Assembly (NCBI GenBank): GCA_048013815.1
Contig: CM106585.1
Coordinates: 7,626,001 to 7,690,000 of the forward strand
Direction: 5' to 3'
Source of the DNA: Setoptus koraiensis
Lineage: Eukaryota; Arthropoda
Length of the DNA stretch: 64,000 bases
This document shows, piece by piece, positions 1 to 13,017 of the stretch. The translations under genes were made by a program, and so were the position numbers. The notes under the pieces were generated by a model, which saw only the letters and a program-made list of their open reading frames with translations, made no database searches and was not told the DNA's origin. Each line of letters starts with the position of its first letter. The stretch's first letter is position 1.

Positions 1-1580
1 ACTCTCGTTTGATACATAATGATCGCCCAACTCTGGCTACTAGCGCCAGTGCAGCCAGTGTGCCAATGGAAACAAACACCGGCTTGTTATCCGCCATTGT
101 GCTATCATTAGCGCCCTTATGCAATGCAAGCCTCACAACACAAGACTCGCTGATTACATAATATACATCTCGTATAATATTGTATTATAATGCATGCGAG
201 TTTGCTTGTTACGACGGCCGCTCAACAACGACGAAAATGATCAACGTACAACAACAGTTATATAATTTTAGTTTTTGACGGCTGCTTGTGATTTGCGACA
301 GTTTAATTGTAAAACTCAGCTCGTGATTGAGTTCCGCTGGCCACTTGAGCAAGTTTGTCAGTTAGTTAATCATCACTTGTCGCCACTACAGGCACCAGAC
401 AACGAGTCAACGAGACAACGAGTCAACGAGACAACCGGAGATTGTTATCAATTGGCAACAGTTTATTGTTGCCACTGTCGCCTTTGAATCACTGTCCACA
501 ACCACCGACGACAACTCGAATGGCCGCTACATCCGGTGTGCGCGATGTGTCGGCTGGCTCGCATTTGACTTGAACTGGCAAAATCGACAAGTTAACTAAA
601 CTTAAATTGTCCGGCAATTGCAGTTTGCAACACGGCGACCAACATAATATTTGAGAGAGTATTCGCAAAATACAACAAGGAGAAAAAATAATCTCTTCGG
701 CTCGCTCTGTGGCTGTTGCTCTCTAAATCAGCGATTCTAATGCAGAGTGAGTGCGATTCGCAAGTTGGCCCCGGTTTGTGAGCCGCACTAATCGCTCATT
801 TGATAACATGATAATTGGTAGATGTCAACTTGACAGCTCAACAGCAAACAGTCCGTTATTGGCTGACTATGTATTAGCGCTCGTTATATTAGCGCTCGTT
901 ATTGAGTGATGGCTCGGTTAGCTTGCATTTCACCTTGATAAGTGTGGTCGCAACTGGTAACTGGTCCATCGTTAGCGGGCATTCATTTAATTGAGTGTTT
1001 GATACAGTCAAATAGCGAGCGAGCGAGCGAGCGAAATCACCGCTGTGTAACCCGTGATAACGGCATTTATGTGATAACGGCATTTATGTTATAACCAGTC
1101 AAGTCGCGGCCAGAGAATGCAAACAGAGGACGCACAGAGAGAGACAAGTCAATCAATGTTATTGTTGATATATCAGTGATGGCACAATAAAACGAGACCA
1201 CACGCGCACCGTCTTCGATAGGTTAATTAACGGTTAACGTTAATTAACTAAACTATCACCTGTGCGCCGTAGAGCAGACACAAAGCGACAGGTGAACTGT
1301 GACTTGACTCTGTTCTCTGTGACTTTGTCTGTGATTAACTGGCATCATTAACTGCAAAGCTGATTTGTTTCAATCAGTGCTGATCATTAGGTCAGCTCGA
1401 GCCACTTTGATGCTGCCGCTCACTCTCATTTACCTGTGATTTAAGCTCACTGTCGCCGATTCGAGCAATTTAATTTAATATCTGTCTGTTGATATTTAGT
1501 GAGTGCATCCGTGCCAGTGCAATCAATCAAATCATCATCATCATCATTAATTGCTATTCGCTATTCACTGCGCTATATAT

Positions 1581-1618
1581 TTGCCGTGTATTTGCCGTGT
1601 ATTTGCCGTGTATTTGCT
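1581..1618. repeat. 12-bp tandem array
   Basis: About three copies of GCCGTGTATTTG in a row within the upstream non-coding region. Confidence 0.7.
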
Positions 1619-1932
1619 AAAATCACGGCAAATATGTAGCCACGGCGCGCCAAACAAAAGCGAGCCCTGGCGGCCAGCGCCAGCACGACAGTTGGCCAGC
1701 GTCGGCTTGTCGGATTATCGGCTTCGAATTGAGCCGCTTTTGGGCTTTCGCGGGAGCCCTGTCGTGCGTTCGGCCCAACAGTGTCGGACGGACAGTTCTG
1801 CAGAGTTGCGCAAGAATTCCGTCGGTAATCCCACCGCCAACAGGTAGTTGGCGGCTCGTTGTGCGGCCCGTTGCGCGGCTCGTCGGACGGAGCCCGATTT
1901 TTGCCACCCCGGCGGGCGCCGTTCGACACGAC

Positions 1933-2000
1933 ATGGCGACATGGCGATATGGCGATATGGCGATATGGCGATATCGCGGTATCGCGGTATCGCCGTATGG
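1933..2000. repeat. 8-bp tandem array with palindromic centre
   Basis: Repeats of GGCGATAT run into a perfect palindrome, GCGATATCGC, near 1968-1977, and continue as GGTATCGC-type units, so the right arm is an imperfect inverted copy of the left. It creates open frames on both strands that are not genes. Confidence 0.75.
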
Positions 2001-2239
2001 CGAAATCGGCGCAATGCAGCAGCGATCGCATGTCGGCCGCGGCACAGAGGCGCTCGCTCTCGTCAATGCAAATTGTATTTGCATTGTTGGCGTTGGCAAG
2101 CTCGACACGGTCGATGGCACACGAGACAGCGGCCACAGGCCAGCGAGACAGATACGGACTCAGGTGAGGCCGAGACAGAGCGCTCATTTGCATGGTGTGC
2201 GCAACAAGTGGCTGGCGTGCTGGTCAATAAAATCAAACG

Positions 2240-2300
2240 CTGTTGCGAGTGGCCAGTTGCTGTTGCGAGTGGCCAGTTGCTGTTGCAAGTCGCGAGTCGC
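2240..2300. repeat. About 20-bp tandem repeat
   Basis: A unit containing GTGGCCAGTTGCTGTTGC is present two full times plus a degraded third. Confidence 0.6.
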
Positions 2301-2332
2301 TGTCGAACAACAACAACGCTTGTTCGCGTGTC

Positions 2333-2358
2333 CACACACACACACACACACACACACA
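2333..2358. repeat. (CA)n microsatellite
   Basis: Uninterrupted CA dinucleotide run of about 13 units. Confidence 0.9.
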
Positions 2359-2447
2359 ACAAATGACGCAACAGTGGGCCAAATAAGGTAAGCGCACAAC
2401 AGCAGCGACACACTAGTGGTCAGCACATGCATTGTTGTCGGGGTAAA

Positions 2448-2540
2448 TAGTTGCCGCGGCATCAGCTGGTAGTTGCCGCGGCATCAGTTGATAGTGGCTG
2501 CAGCATCGGTTGATAGTTGCCGCGGAATGGGCTGATAGTC
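2448..2540. repeat. About 24-bp minisatellite, four copies
   Basis: Four diverged copies of a unit beginning AGTTGCCGCGGCATCAG and ending with a TGATAGT-like segment. Confidence 0.65.
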
Positions 2541-3740
2541 GAGCACAATGCCAGTGCATAAAATGCACAAAATGCCCCAACTCGGCTTAAAACGAAGCCT
2601 CGCTCTCTGGCCGTGGCGTGTCGTGACTGTGTTGTTATTGCTTCATTGGCGCCATTTGTTCAATCTCAATTTCGCTGACCACTCACCTGTTCACCTGTTG
2701 GCAGCCTGTTGGCCATACTATACATACATACTATATGTACATGCCTGTATATGTCTGTATATGGTCACACTGTGGGGCTATTCTCAGTTGCAGTGGCACT
2801 GCCAGCGTGCCTACGGACAGCGGATTGTGTGGCTCGCATTGGAGCGACAATATCCATTCTAACTGCTGCCACTGGCTAACCTTTGATTTAATTTCTACAC
2901 GATGCCCTCAAACAATCACTTGTCGTGTAAGGGCGGCCGTGTGGCGCCAGTTGTTGCGTCACGACTGCGCGCATCTCATTAGCAGTGGTCATTTGTTTTT
3001 GGCCGCATCAGCCCGGCAGCCGGCTCAAGCATTTGTGACACGCAGCCACATTTAAATGGCCAGATCTGTTTGCGTCTTGTGTCATTTAGCGCTGTCACTG
3101 GCCAGCAGACGCGACTGCGGCCGATGCGCCGAGTCCGCCGAGTGAATCTCCGATTGTCGGACATGCCGAGCATCAGAGTCTCAGAGTCTGCGAGCATGAG
3201 AATCCGCGAATTTGCGAACATCACAATATCGGAATCCGTGCGCATTCTGTTCGAAAGGTGGCGTCCGTTTGCGCTCGATATTTGCTATTTGCTATTTGTA
3301 ACAAATAATTTGTTGCCAGCAACAACGATGCTCGCCGTCTCTGGCGCATGCATCGCTTGCGAATTCAATCATTGCGCATTCGCAACGCGTCTTCGAGATC
3401 CCGCAAAATCGCAAGCCCGCAAAATCGCGAGCCCGCTTGTTTCAGCCGACAACGAGCCGCTTGTTTCGGACCAAACCAAAGAATGCGCTCGCGTTTCCAA
3501 TCGGGCCGGCGAGGGAGCCGCGCCGACGGTGTACAACCGAGCTAAAAACAAAGCGATAAACTTGAACCCGAGCGGCCGAACGCGCTCGCAAAAAGCCCGG
3601 TGCGGCCGAAAACGGCGGACGCCAGCGAAGGGCACGCAGGCGGATGGGGCGGCGAGTCAATGGAGTCGGGATCGCTTTTAGCGCAATCACGACTCCCGTG
3701 TCGTGCTGTCGGCTAAACTCGGCCGATCGCTTTCATTATC

Positions 3741-3756
3741 ACACACACACACACAC
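3741..3756. repeat. (AC)n microsatellite
   Basis: Pure AC run of eight units. Confidence 0.85.
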
Positions 3757-5861
3757 GGGCGCGCACTGGAGCCAACATTGAACAGGCAACTTCCAACGGG
3801 CAACTTCCAACAGGTAAGTTCGAACAGGTAACTGCGAACGGGCAACATGACAGTATGAGCTAGTTGGCGAGTTGGCAGCTTCATTCAATTGGCGCAAATG
3901 AGAGATTGGCGAAAAATGACGGCCTCATCTGGCTGTTGCATCGTTGGCTGGCGAGCAGCAAGTTCGCAAGTGCAATTTCTCTGGCGGCTCGATTCGAGCA
4001 GCGGCGGCCGCGAACTCGCTGCTCGAATGGGCATGAATTCGCATGATTCCGCACAGCGAATTCGCAACGCTGACCAATTGAGCCAATCGACCAACATTGT
4101 GCCGACAGACGGCACTTTGTCTTAGGGAGAAACAAACACACGGCCCACTAATTGAATGGCCGCAAGCCATGCCCGCTCTCCGCTCTCCGCCCGACTGTCC
4201 CGGCCAGAGAGTCGCCGGTCCACTGGCCACTCTCGGCCTGGGAGTTTTCAGGCCATCCGATGGCCAGAGAACGACCAGAGAACGACCAGAGAACGTGCCA
4301 CCCCCACCGCTCGCCCCCCAGAAAAGAACCAATTGATGGTTCGTTTCTGGTGGCGCCGTCGCCGCTGTGCAACCTCGCAACCTGTTTACCGACTTGGCTC
4401 CAACGTTGGCCAATCCAGACAAATCGTGACAACCGATCCTGTTGCAAGTTGCGGCTCGCATGACGCCGCTTCCATTATGTGATATCATAAATATATATGA
4501 TATTCGTTCGAGCCTACAATAATATTGGACCAATATGCAAGCGGCCGGCTCGTGAGTTGCAAGCGCGAGTGTCTTCAATTGTTATAACTTATAAGTGCGC
4601 TATTGAGGCCCCATTGGTTTGTGAGGCCCCCACTGGGTGCCCCAGAAACTGTGACTTTGTGGCCGTGAAAATCAACTGCTGACATTGAGACTGTCAATTT
4701 GCGAGTGCGTGGCTTGACAAGCAGCCATTAGCAGCAATGGAGTGGATGTGGCCGATGAGCAAAATGTTGAACAAAATTGTGTCGTCGTGACGCCAGTTTG
4801 TGCGTCCCAACGAAAGCGACGACAACAACGACAACGACAACAACGACAGCAGCGGCAACTACATTCACATTTAGTTGCTCACCTGGTCGCTCGGGCGCCT
4901 GGGCAGTGTGGCGGGCAAGGTTTGGCTGTGCTGGGAGCTCGACACTCGACACTCGGGCCAATCCAATGTCCATTGTGGGCTGGCGAGACGGGGCTGCTCG
5001 CTGGTGCGCGCTGGCGAGCAATAAAATTGTGCCAAGCAGCCTTGATTTGATTTAATGAGCATCTATGTTAATTGTTGTTCATCATGAGCCTAATGATTGT
5101 CGCTTTTTTTGGCTGTTTTGGCCGTCAGTTGCCGTGAGTCGCCGTGAGTTGCCGTGAGTTGGTTGTTGGTTGAGCGTTCGCTAGTTGCAGCCAGCGCTCA
5201 CTAGTGAATCACTAGCGAATCACTAGTGAATCACTGGTAGTGATCAGGTTGCCATAACAACAGCAACAGCAGCAGCAACAACCACGACGACTGACTAGCG
5301 ACAGGTTGACATTATGACTTCATCACATGATGCGACTATCTGATTGTCATTATCAGCTGCTGCATTTTTAGTGACACAACACAGCAGCTGACTACTGTCA
5401 TACTATGACTGTCATAGTGTGCGAGTGTGCAGCTCGCCAGCGTTGTTCATGACAACGACGTTGTGAGACTGGCTAATTGAGTGACACTGGCAGTGCACTT
5501 GTGACAGAGGAATGACAGTGCACTGACAGCAGCATTCAATGAATGAACTATTCGCGGCCCAACAGGTATGATACAGTTTGATTAACTGTGCACTGGCATG
5601 CTAATTTTTGGCTGCTTGTCACCTGTGTTTGTGTGCACTGTTTGTGTGACTTGTCGCGACTCGGCGTCTCCCAAATTAATGTCTTTCTCTCTTGTTTTAC
5701 ACGCCAATTTATCAAGCGTGACTGTGTGCGTCGCTGGCCGGCCGCTGATTTATAGCGGCCGGCTAATTACACGACTGTGTATTATTACTATTACTATTAC
5801 TATCATCATTATTATTATTATTAGCATGGTGCTGTGCAGTGCTGGATTGTGCAGTCGGATT

Positions 5862-5942
5862 TCGTTGGATTTCGTTGGATTTTGTTGGATTTTGTTGAGT
5901 TTTGTTGGATTTCGTTGGATTTTGTTGGATTTTGTTGGATTG
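5862..5942. repeat. 10-bp minisatellite (TTTTGTTGGA)
   Basis: About eight copies of a 10-base unit with TTT/TTC variation. It produces Asn-Pro-Thr-Lys-type antisense peptides that are not genes. Confidence 0.85.
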
Positions 5943-7902
5943 TGCGCATGCAAATTGATGGAAACGAACGGCTGACAAGGTGAGCGATTTTGGTTTTTTC
6001 GTGGACTGCTAGCCAGAGCTTATCAGCGTCATATCTGCGTCTGCGTCGCTTGCAAACGCGTTATCGCATCGCGCATTGGAATGGCCATTAGCCGTGCATG
6101 TGTCAGGCGCATTCAACACTCCGCCAGAGTGTGAATATCGCCAAGATAACATAAGCCAGATATATTATTTTATTTGCGCATGGCATATTTATAGCCGACT
6201 AGGGTCGCCATGGCACCGAAATAATGCCACCGTCATACTTGTGACACTTCAAGTCTGGCCGGCAATTCATCAGCCGGCCAGCCGGCCAGCGAGCCCCAGC
6301 GACTCGTTGCCGGCGACTCGCTGCCAGCCACTGGCCGTTAGTCGCTGGCAGTGAGAGTGGCCCCTTGGGCGCTTGTTGCAACAACCTGTTGCCAACAGGT
6401 GATTTAGTGGCGTCGCTCGCTGGCAAACTTTGCCAGGCAAAGTGTCTGGCGAGTCGTGCCAATATTATCATCTCGGTGCCAGATAATGGCGCTCAAAGTT
6501 TAAATCTGAGCATGAGTTTGATAAGCTCGCCATTTCAATTTCAAGTTTAAACTTGAACATTTCAATCGTTTCAATGCTGCATGTTGCTGCAAACGGTCGA
6601 GTTAAACAAGTTGTCGTTGGGTCACTGACAGTCAGTCGGCCGACGCCAGTCAGTCGGTGCCCAGACTCAGCCCACAAGACACAAACAACGAGCCAGCGGA
6701 CAGCGGGCGGTCGCGCGATATCATGCAACAATCCGTCGCTTGCTTGACCGCATTACGCCGGCTAATTTCGTCCCATTCTGGCACACCAAACACTGGCCGA
6801 AACTGCTCACTTTGCAACCAACATTTGCGATTGTTGGCCCATTGTTTGCACTAAATCACAATGTGTGTATTGGGCAATATTCAATGTACATTGCGCACAA
6901 TCAATTCAGTGTCAGTGTCATTGTTAGCGGCTTGTTACGCAACGACAAATTAATCTAATATTGCTCTCATGTGAAAACAATTAGCAGGCTGGCCAAATCA
7001 CTGTGCGCGCTGGCCATGCTAACAATTGGTAAATGCAAGCCAATTGACTCAGTCAATTTGACTGATGCCAGCGGCACTTGCAACTTGCGGCTCGTCTCGT
7101 AACGTGAGTCGCAAGTTGCAACGGAACTAACAGTTAGTTAAACAGACACAAAAATTGATTGCAGCGAGTGACCGATAAAAGTCAGTTAAATCGATCGCAT
7201 TTAAATTGATTGCGTGCCATTGTGGCGCCAGTGCGCGCGACATTTGACATTTTGTTTCCGACTGACCGACTTGTTCGAGTGACATTAATCAATTAATTAG
7301 TGACAATCATCGATTAACCATCACGATTGTCATGACGTCATGACTCGTGACGCAACTGGTGAGCGTTTGTGGCGCCTGACTGTTGCGCTTGTTCAAGGCA
7401 CCAAACCATTTGATAACTGACCACTCAAAGTTGTCAGTTATCAAATGCTAACCTTAGCGTTGTTACATCAGCTACTGACCAACCAGTACCAACAGTAAGC
7501 GTGATACAACGAGCACGGCATGCTGGCCGACACGCATTCTTATTTGGCAATTAGTGGCCATTTGCATGCCAACGGGCTTACTCGAAATGGCAAATGGCGC
7601 TGATACTAACAACTTGTGGCCATTTCATAGCGAGCCACTTGGCAGCATCAACACACATTAGCCAGCCAGTGAGACACTGGTGTAATTACCGGCAGCATTA
7701 ATGTTACGTCACTTGTTAACATTTGTTGGTTTGTTATTTATATCTTCGGTCAGTTGGCACACTGACCATCTTGGCGCATAGCAAGCAAACTATACAACTT
7801 ATGCAGTCGCTTGTGTGATGGTCAGTGTGCTCAAAGTCAGTTGGTAAGTTATGTGTGACCGGTGATCAGTCGTTGCAGTGATGTGTCGTCCAACAACAAG
7901 CA

Positions 7903-7975
7903 GAAACAAGCAGAAACAAGCAAAAACAAGCAAAAACAAACTGAAACAAACTGAAACAAGCCGAAACAAACTGAC
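7903..7975. repeat. 9-bp tandem array (AAACAAGCA/AAACAAACTG)
   Basis: About eight units of an AAACAAGC-like word that drifts from the AGCAG form to the ACTGA form along the array. Confidence 0.7.
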
Positions 7976-8196
7976 AAGCGAGCGAGCAAAGCGCCAAAAG
8001 TCAACTATCGGACAGGTATAAAAGCTTGTTAGGTGTAATAATTAGCATGAGAGTGCCATTACGCCCAGCAACTAATGAGCCCCAGCTTGTCAGCTGACAC
8101 AGTGACAGTGTGTGTCAGGTGACAGTGTGCACTTGACAGTGAGCACTTGATAAAATTGATTTTAAATAAGTTTGTTGTTTGTTTGTTGCTCTGCAT

Positions 8197-8265
8197 ACTC
8201 GACTGAATACTCAACTGAATACTCAACTGAATACTCAACTGAATACTCAACTGAATACTCAACTA
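8197..8265. repeat. 12-bp minisatellite (ACTCAACTGAAT)
   Basis: About six near-identical copies of the 12-base unit in tandem. Confidence 0.85.
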
Positions 8266-8580
8266 AAAACTAAAACTGTGACTCACTAATTATTGCTGGT
8301 ATCATCATCAGTTAGACCAACACTCAGAGATGTCAATGCTCTATCTATTACTGGCAGCCACTGACATAATATTATAGCTGGCATAAACTGTTTGCAAAAG
8401 AGTCTAGCCAGTTATTCAATGGCACAATCAATTAGTATGCCGATGGGCACATAAATAGGCAAACGGTTTGTGTGTTGTCCAATGTGCGCTTATGTCACTA
8501 CACAGCTGACTAGCAACTGACAGACACAATGACTGTGTGTCTTGTTGTGTGTCTAGGATGACATGACAAGTCATAATAGA

Positions 8581-8593
8581 CAACAACAACAGC

Positions 8594-8655
<62 letters not shown>
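8581..8655. repeat. (CAA)n microsatellite
   Basis: Nearly pure CAA repeat of about 25 units with a few CAG variants. It resembles the coding polyglutamine tracts downstream, but its frame closes quickly and it has no neighbouring coding sequence. Confidence 0.9.
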
Positions 8656-9877
8656 GTGAACAACCGGCACCACTTGTTAGAGGACAACGCCCAACTAACC
8701 AGCCAGCATATACAATTACGTAACAATTCTTTTCGTTCGTCTCACATTGCGTAACGAGCAACATGAATGATATGCGATGGTGGCGACGATCATGACGACG
8801 AACATGACGATGATGACGAAGATGGCAATGATGACTACGATTATGATGGCCACGATGATGAAGTAAGGACACGATTAACGCAATCACGTCGGCCCGCAAA
8901 ATGACAAGCCAACAGCGAGTTGATACTTGAAGTTTGCATATTGTCTTGGCGTTACTTGCGCACGTTTGGCATGTTTTCACAACGAGTTTGTTGTCGCTGT
9001 CGTTGTTGTTGTTGCTGTCGTTGTTGTGCAAATGGTGCTGTCAATTGTTTGTTCGAGGCTCGAACAGAGAATCGAGCCAGAGCCAGAGCGAGAGAATGTC
9101 TCACCAACTAAAAAGGACAACTGAAAAGGCTAACAACAGTGTAACACGACTCGCGACATTGCCAAGACACGACGATGCGCCCACACCTAACTGACCACTG
9201 CAACCAGCGAGCGGCTGTCCCACGCTTCCTGTCGCTTCTTTTCACTTGTTGATCCTGTCGCTTCTTTTAGCCTCTTGTCGCCTCTTTTGTCGCCTCTTGT
9301 GCCCTCCTCTTGTTCCCTTTTCTCACTTCTTTGGTGCGTCTCGCTGGCTTCTTGGCTTTCTTCTTTTCGCTCGAGAGAATATCCAGTTCACGTTATGGTC
9401 ATTATTACCATTACTATCGTTATTATTATCGTTATTAATAGCGTCTCTGTCAGCTGTGTGTCGTATTCGTGTGTCGAGAAGTAGGGAAATTTCAAACTCG
9501 AATAAGTAGCGAAATATCAAACTTGATCACGGCTACAATAATGTCAGCTAATAGTCAGCTGTAGCCATGTTTACTATTCGGCGTTTACTATTCACGGTTT
9601 ATTACTCGGCGAGTGCGTTCGGCCATTCGGGCCGTCGGGCAAATGCGCTGGATGGTGTGCGAAATAGAAGCGGCCAGAGATACAAGTGGTTAAAGAAGAC
9701 ATTGAGAGACACTTGTCAAAAAGAGACGACGGCCATCAATCAATAGGCTCGCTCTTGAATGAGCGTTGTCGCTGTTGGCGAGATCAACTACTCGTCTGGT
9801 GGCTGGTGTGTCGTACTGGCACTACTCGCCCATCTCGTCTCAATGTTGCCACTTGTTTCTCACGCCAACAACCACGA

Positions 9878-9958
9878 CAACAGCAACAGCAACAACGACA
9901 ACAGCAACAACGACAACAGCAACAACGACAACAGCAACAACAACAACAGCAACAACGA
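9878..9958. repeat. CAACAGCAACGA-type tandem array
   Basis: CAA/CAG/CGA triplets in a roughly 15-base higher-order unit. All three plus-strand frames stay open through it, which is a property of the repeat and not of a gene. Confidence 0.8.
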
Positions 9959-10340
9959 GTGCACAATACGTAACAACAGCTTTGTTTGCTTAATTGAAGG
10001 TCTCACGCTAACGAGTGCGCAACAGGCCGCCTCGTTATTTGTCTAGTGGCCAGCGTCATTATCATAATACATTGGCCAGTGCCATAGACGGTACAGGTGA
10101 CAGGTAGTATCAGCTGGATATTGTGCCATTGGTAGTACCAATTTAATACCAATTCAATATGAAGCTTGTCAGTACAGGTGGTGTGAGAGTGCGCATTGCG
10201 GAAAGAAGCGTTCGAGAGGAGATTTTCAAACATTTTTTGCCGTTTTGTGTTTGCTTTTTGTTGGCTTCCATCGCGCTTGTCGCTGTTCATGGCCGTTTCT
10301 CATTAGGAAACAAGTATTGCCAATTATTGTTTGCGCTGAT

Positions 10341-10490
10341 GCATTGATCCAGTAAATTGATCCAGTAAATTGATCCAGCCAATTGATCCAGCCAATTGAT
10401 CCAGCGCATTGATCCAGCGCATTGATCCAGTAAATTGATCACTCACTCACTAAATTGACTTGGTCAATTGATTTAGTAAATTGATCGCTC
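10341..10490. repeat. 13-14-bp minisatellite (ATTGATCCAG core)
   Basis: At least ten copies of an ATTGATCCAG core separated by TAA, CCA or CGC spacers, fading on the right into ATTGAC/ATTGATT variants. Confidence 0.8.
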
Positions 10491-11465
10491 GCAAATGGCA
10501 CTGATTTATTCACTCGTTTTATTCACTCCATTCACCCATCGGCCGGCCAGTCGCTATTTCACAAGTCACTGGCAGCCGGCAGTGATTTGGAATCACAATT
10601 CACAAGAATTCACAAGTTGCGAAACAGCGTTATCGCTCATTATTGTGCATTATCATGCCGCTCAAATCGGCGCCATTGCCAAATGCGCTCACATAACACA
10701 CTCACAATGCCAGCATTAGTGGCTTAATGGCTCGGCGCACTTTTTAATAAGCTTGCTGGCCACTTTATAAATTATAATAAAGCGCTTGGCGGGATTAGTT
10801 GAGTGCGAGGGGGCGACTAGTTGAATGCGATCACAACAGGATGATGCTAAGTGAGTGCCATCAATCAACAGCCTATGACACAATCTCATCTCTGGCCATC
10901 TCGTCTGCTCGTCGGCTCGCTTGTATCGTCGGCCCGCTTGTATCGTCGGCTCGTCTGCCCCTTGTTGCACTTGTCATATCAAATATAAATGGTATCATTT
11001 GAATCATTTGCTATCACACAAACAGCCAATAACAAATATCAATTTGGCACAAGCGTCGCTGTTGGTGTTGGCGTCAGTGTCGGTGTTGGCGTCAGTGTCG
11101 GGCCGAGGGGTCAGTCACCGAGCTTGAAATATTGAGCAACATCAAGTGCGATCTGGTGACAAGTGCGCACTGTAACAAGCTGTAAACAAGCGTGTATCGC
11201 TTTGTTTTTGTGTGTGTGTCGTTATTGTTGTTGTCGGCCGCTCGGCAGGCCAACAGCGACGACAACAGCGACGACAACAACGACGACAACAATGACGACA
11301 ACAACACACACAGCCATTCATCATGACGAGGCCGCTTGACAAGACAGACGATATGACCGATTGTCGAGTGACTCAATTGGGACGAGTCAATTGGATCATC
11401 ATTTCACTTGCGCACAGTGATGAGCTTTGTTGCTCGAGTTTTGTGTCGCCATAAAGGGGCCACCT

Positions 11466-11560
11466 GAAACAGCTGAAATAGCTGAAACAGCCGAAACAGC
11501 CGAAACAGCCGAAACAGCCGAAACAGCCGAAACAGCTGAAATGGCTGAAATGGCGCCACC
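11466..11560. repeat. 9-bp minisatellite (GAAACAGCC)
   Basis: About ten copies of GAAACAGCC with CTG/CCG variants. Because the unit is a multiple of three, it stays open on both strands as Thr-Ala-Glu-type or Ala-Val-Ser-type peptides, which I reject as genes. Confidence 0.85.
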
Positions 11561-13017
11561 ACTGGCTAAATGGGTCAGCGTTTCTATTTCGACCATAACT
11601 CTCACACTCGCTTTCATTGCGAATAACAACATGATGACATAATAATGATAATAATATCGTTGCGTAATATTACCGTTATAAAGTGACGATACTGTCGCGC
11701 TTGTTGTTTGCAACCATAGGCAATGGGATCAAATTGAGAATTGATCGGGCCGCTCGTTGCGCTACTGGCGGTCGCGCGCACCCTGTGAGAGCAGATGCAT
11801 CAATCGACCGATCAGTCGGCAGTGAGAGTGTCGACTCGAGATTCGAGCGATACTCGTCGACAGTGATACTCGGCTCGAGCGAGACAGCGATACTCGGCTC
11901 GAGCGAAACAGAGGCCGATTCGAAGGCAGATTCGCAGCCGTTGGCAAGGTGAGCATTGTGTGCCCTTGCCGGTGTGTCGCCAGCAAACATGCAGTTATCA
12001 GTGTTGTGTCAGATATACGAACAAAAGTCGGTGACGACAATGCGACTCAGTTGCCGTTTGCGACTATCCTAATAGATGCACAGCCTAATAGATGGAACAG
12101 ATTAATAGATAGACAGTGGATAGAAAAAGCGAGTTCCTTCTTTTTGTCAGCGTTGCCGTTACTTGCGCCGCGCACCGAACACCAAAAACAAGCGCAACTA
12201 ACAGAGCGGAAAAGTAACGGTAAACTGCAACTTGTACTTTTTGCACTGATAATATCGCACAAATATATGATATTTATATGCTGGTGCAATTCGCAGAGTA
12301 CAGAGTTCGAACGGCAACTTGTAGCGGCAACATTGAGCGGCGACATTGGACGGCAAGCTAGCAAATGTCAGACAGAGAATGTTGTGACAACTTTCTCTGT
12401 GTGTCATTGGCAGGCTGTCAAAGTCGCACAAAGTCGCTGCAGATATAGTAAAACAAGTGAACAACCAATTGTCAGCAACGACAAACTCAATTACAATTGA
12501 TCCACAAGTGCATATATTGTGACTGACACTCGCTCACTGTCACTGCAACGCAAACTGACAAATAACGGTAATTCACTGACACACATAGCCTGTTATTATT
12601 ACATAATATTTAACCTTTACCTTCATCATCTCACTGTGTGCCGGCTACCTGTTACGCCCTGCCTAAGCGCCCATTTTATTTATAACTGTCTCACTGTTGC
12701 GAGTTCATTGTCAGCTGTGTCAGTGTTGCCGGCGTTGTCGGTGTTGTCGCTGGGCAATACCCTCGGGTTGCGTCATGATCGGTAGCACCAGTTTAGTGCC
12801 ACACAGTGCGGGCTATAGAGCGGGGCACAGGCAAGCTCGAAATACCCCAGCAGCGTGTATTGCGTTATCCATTCTTATCCGTTCTTATCCGTTCTTATTT
12901 ATTCCATTTATGCAGCTGCAACACACAAAAGCACTTATACAGAACAGAAGCAAGCGAACAGAAATTGCCAACCGATAATTGAATAGACCAACGACAACAA
13001 CAACAACCACACCAACA

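Larger units (their letters stand above)
1..12978. other. Long non-coding, repeat-rich region upstream of the PDZ gene
   Basis: I found no protein-coding gene here. All open frames are short, overlap on both strands, and consist of translated simple sequence or unrecognisable peptides. The DNA is full of local tandem arrays of unrelated unit length (8 to 24 bases) and of short words such as GCCAGTTG and CAAC variants. Several consensus donor-like sites occur (near 2387, 5571, 5978 and 11949), so non-coding leader exons of the gene starting at 13018 could lie here, but none can be proven from sequence. The main arrays are listed separately. Confidence 0.6.

Noticed and set aside
1573-2391. Several overlapping open frames up to 220 codons on both strands
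   Set aside because: They are translations of the GGCGATAT array and GC-rich flanks, open on both strands at once, with no recognisable domain.
7903-10490. CRISPR-like regularly spaced repeats
   Set aside because: The arrays are head-to-tail minisatellites with drifting units and no unique spacers, in a eukaryotic sequence with no cas genes.
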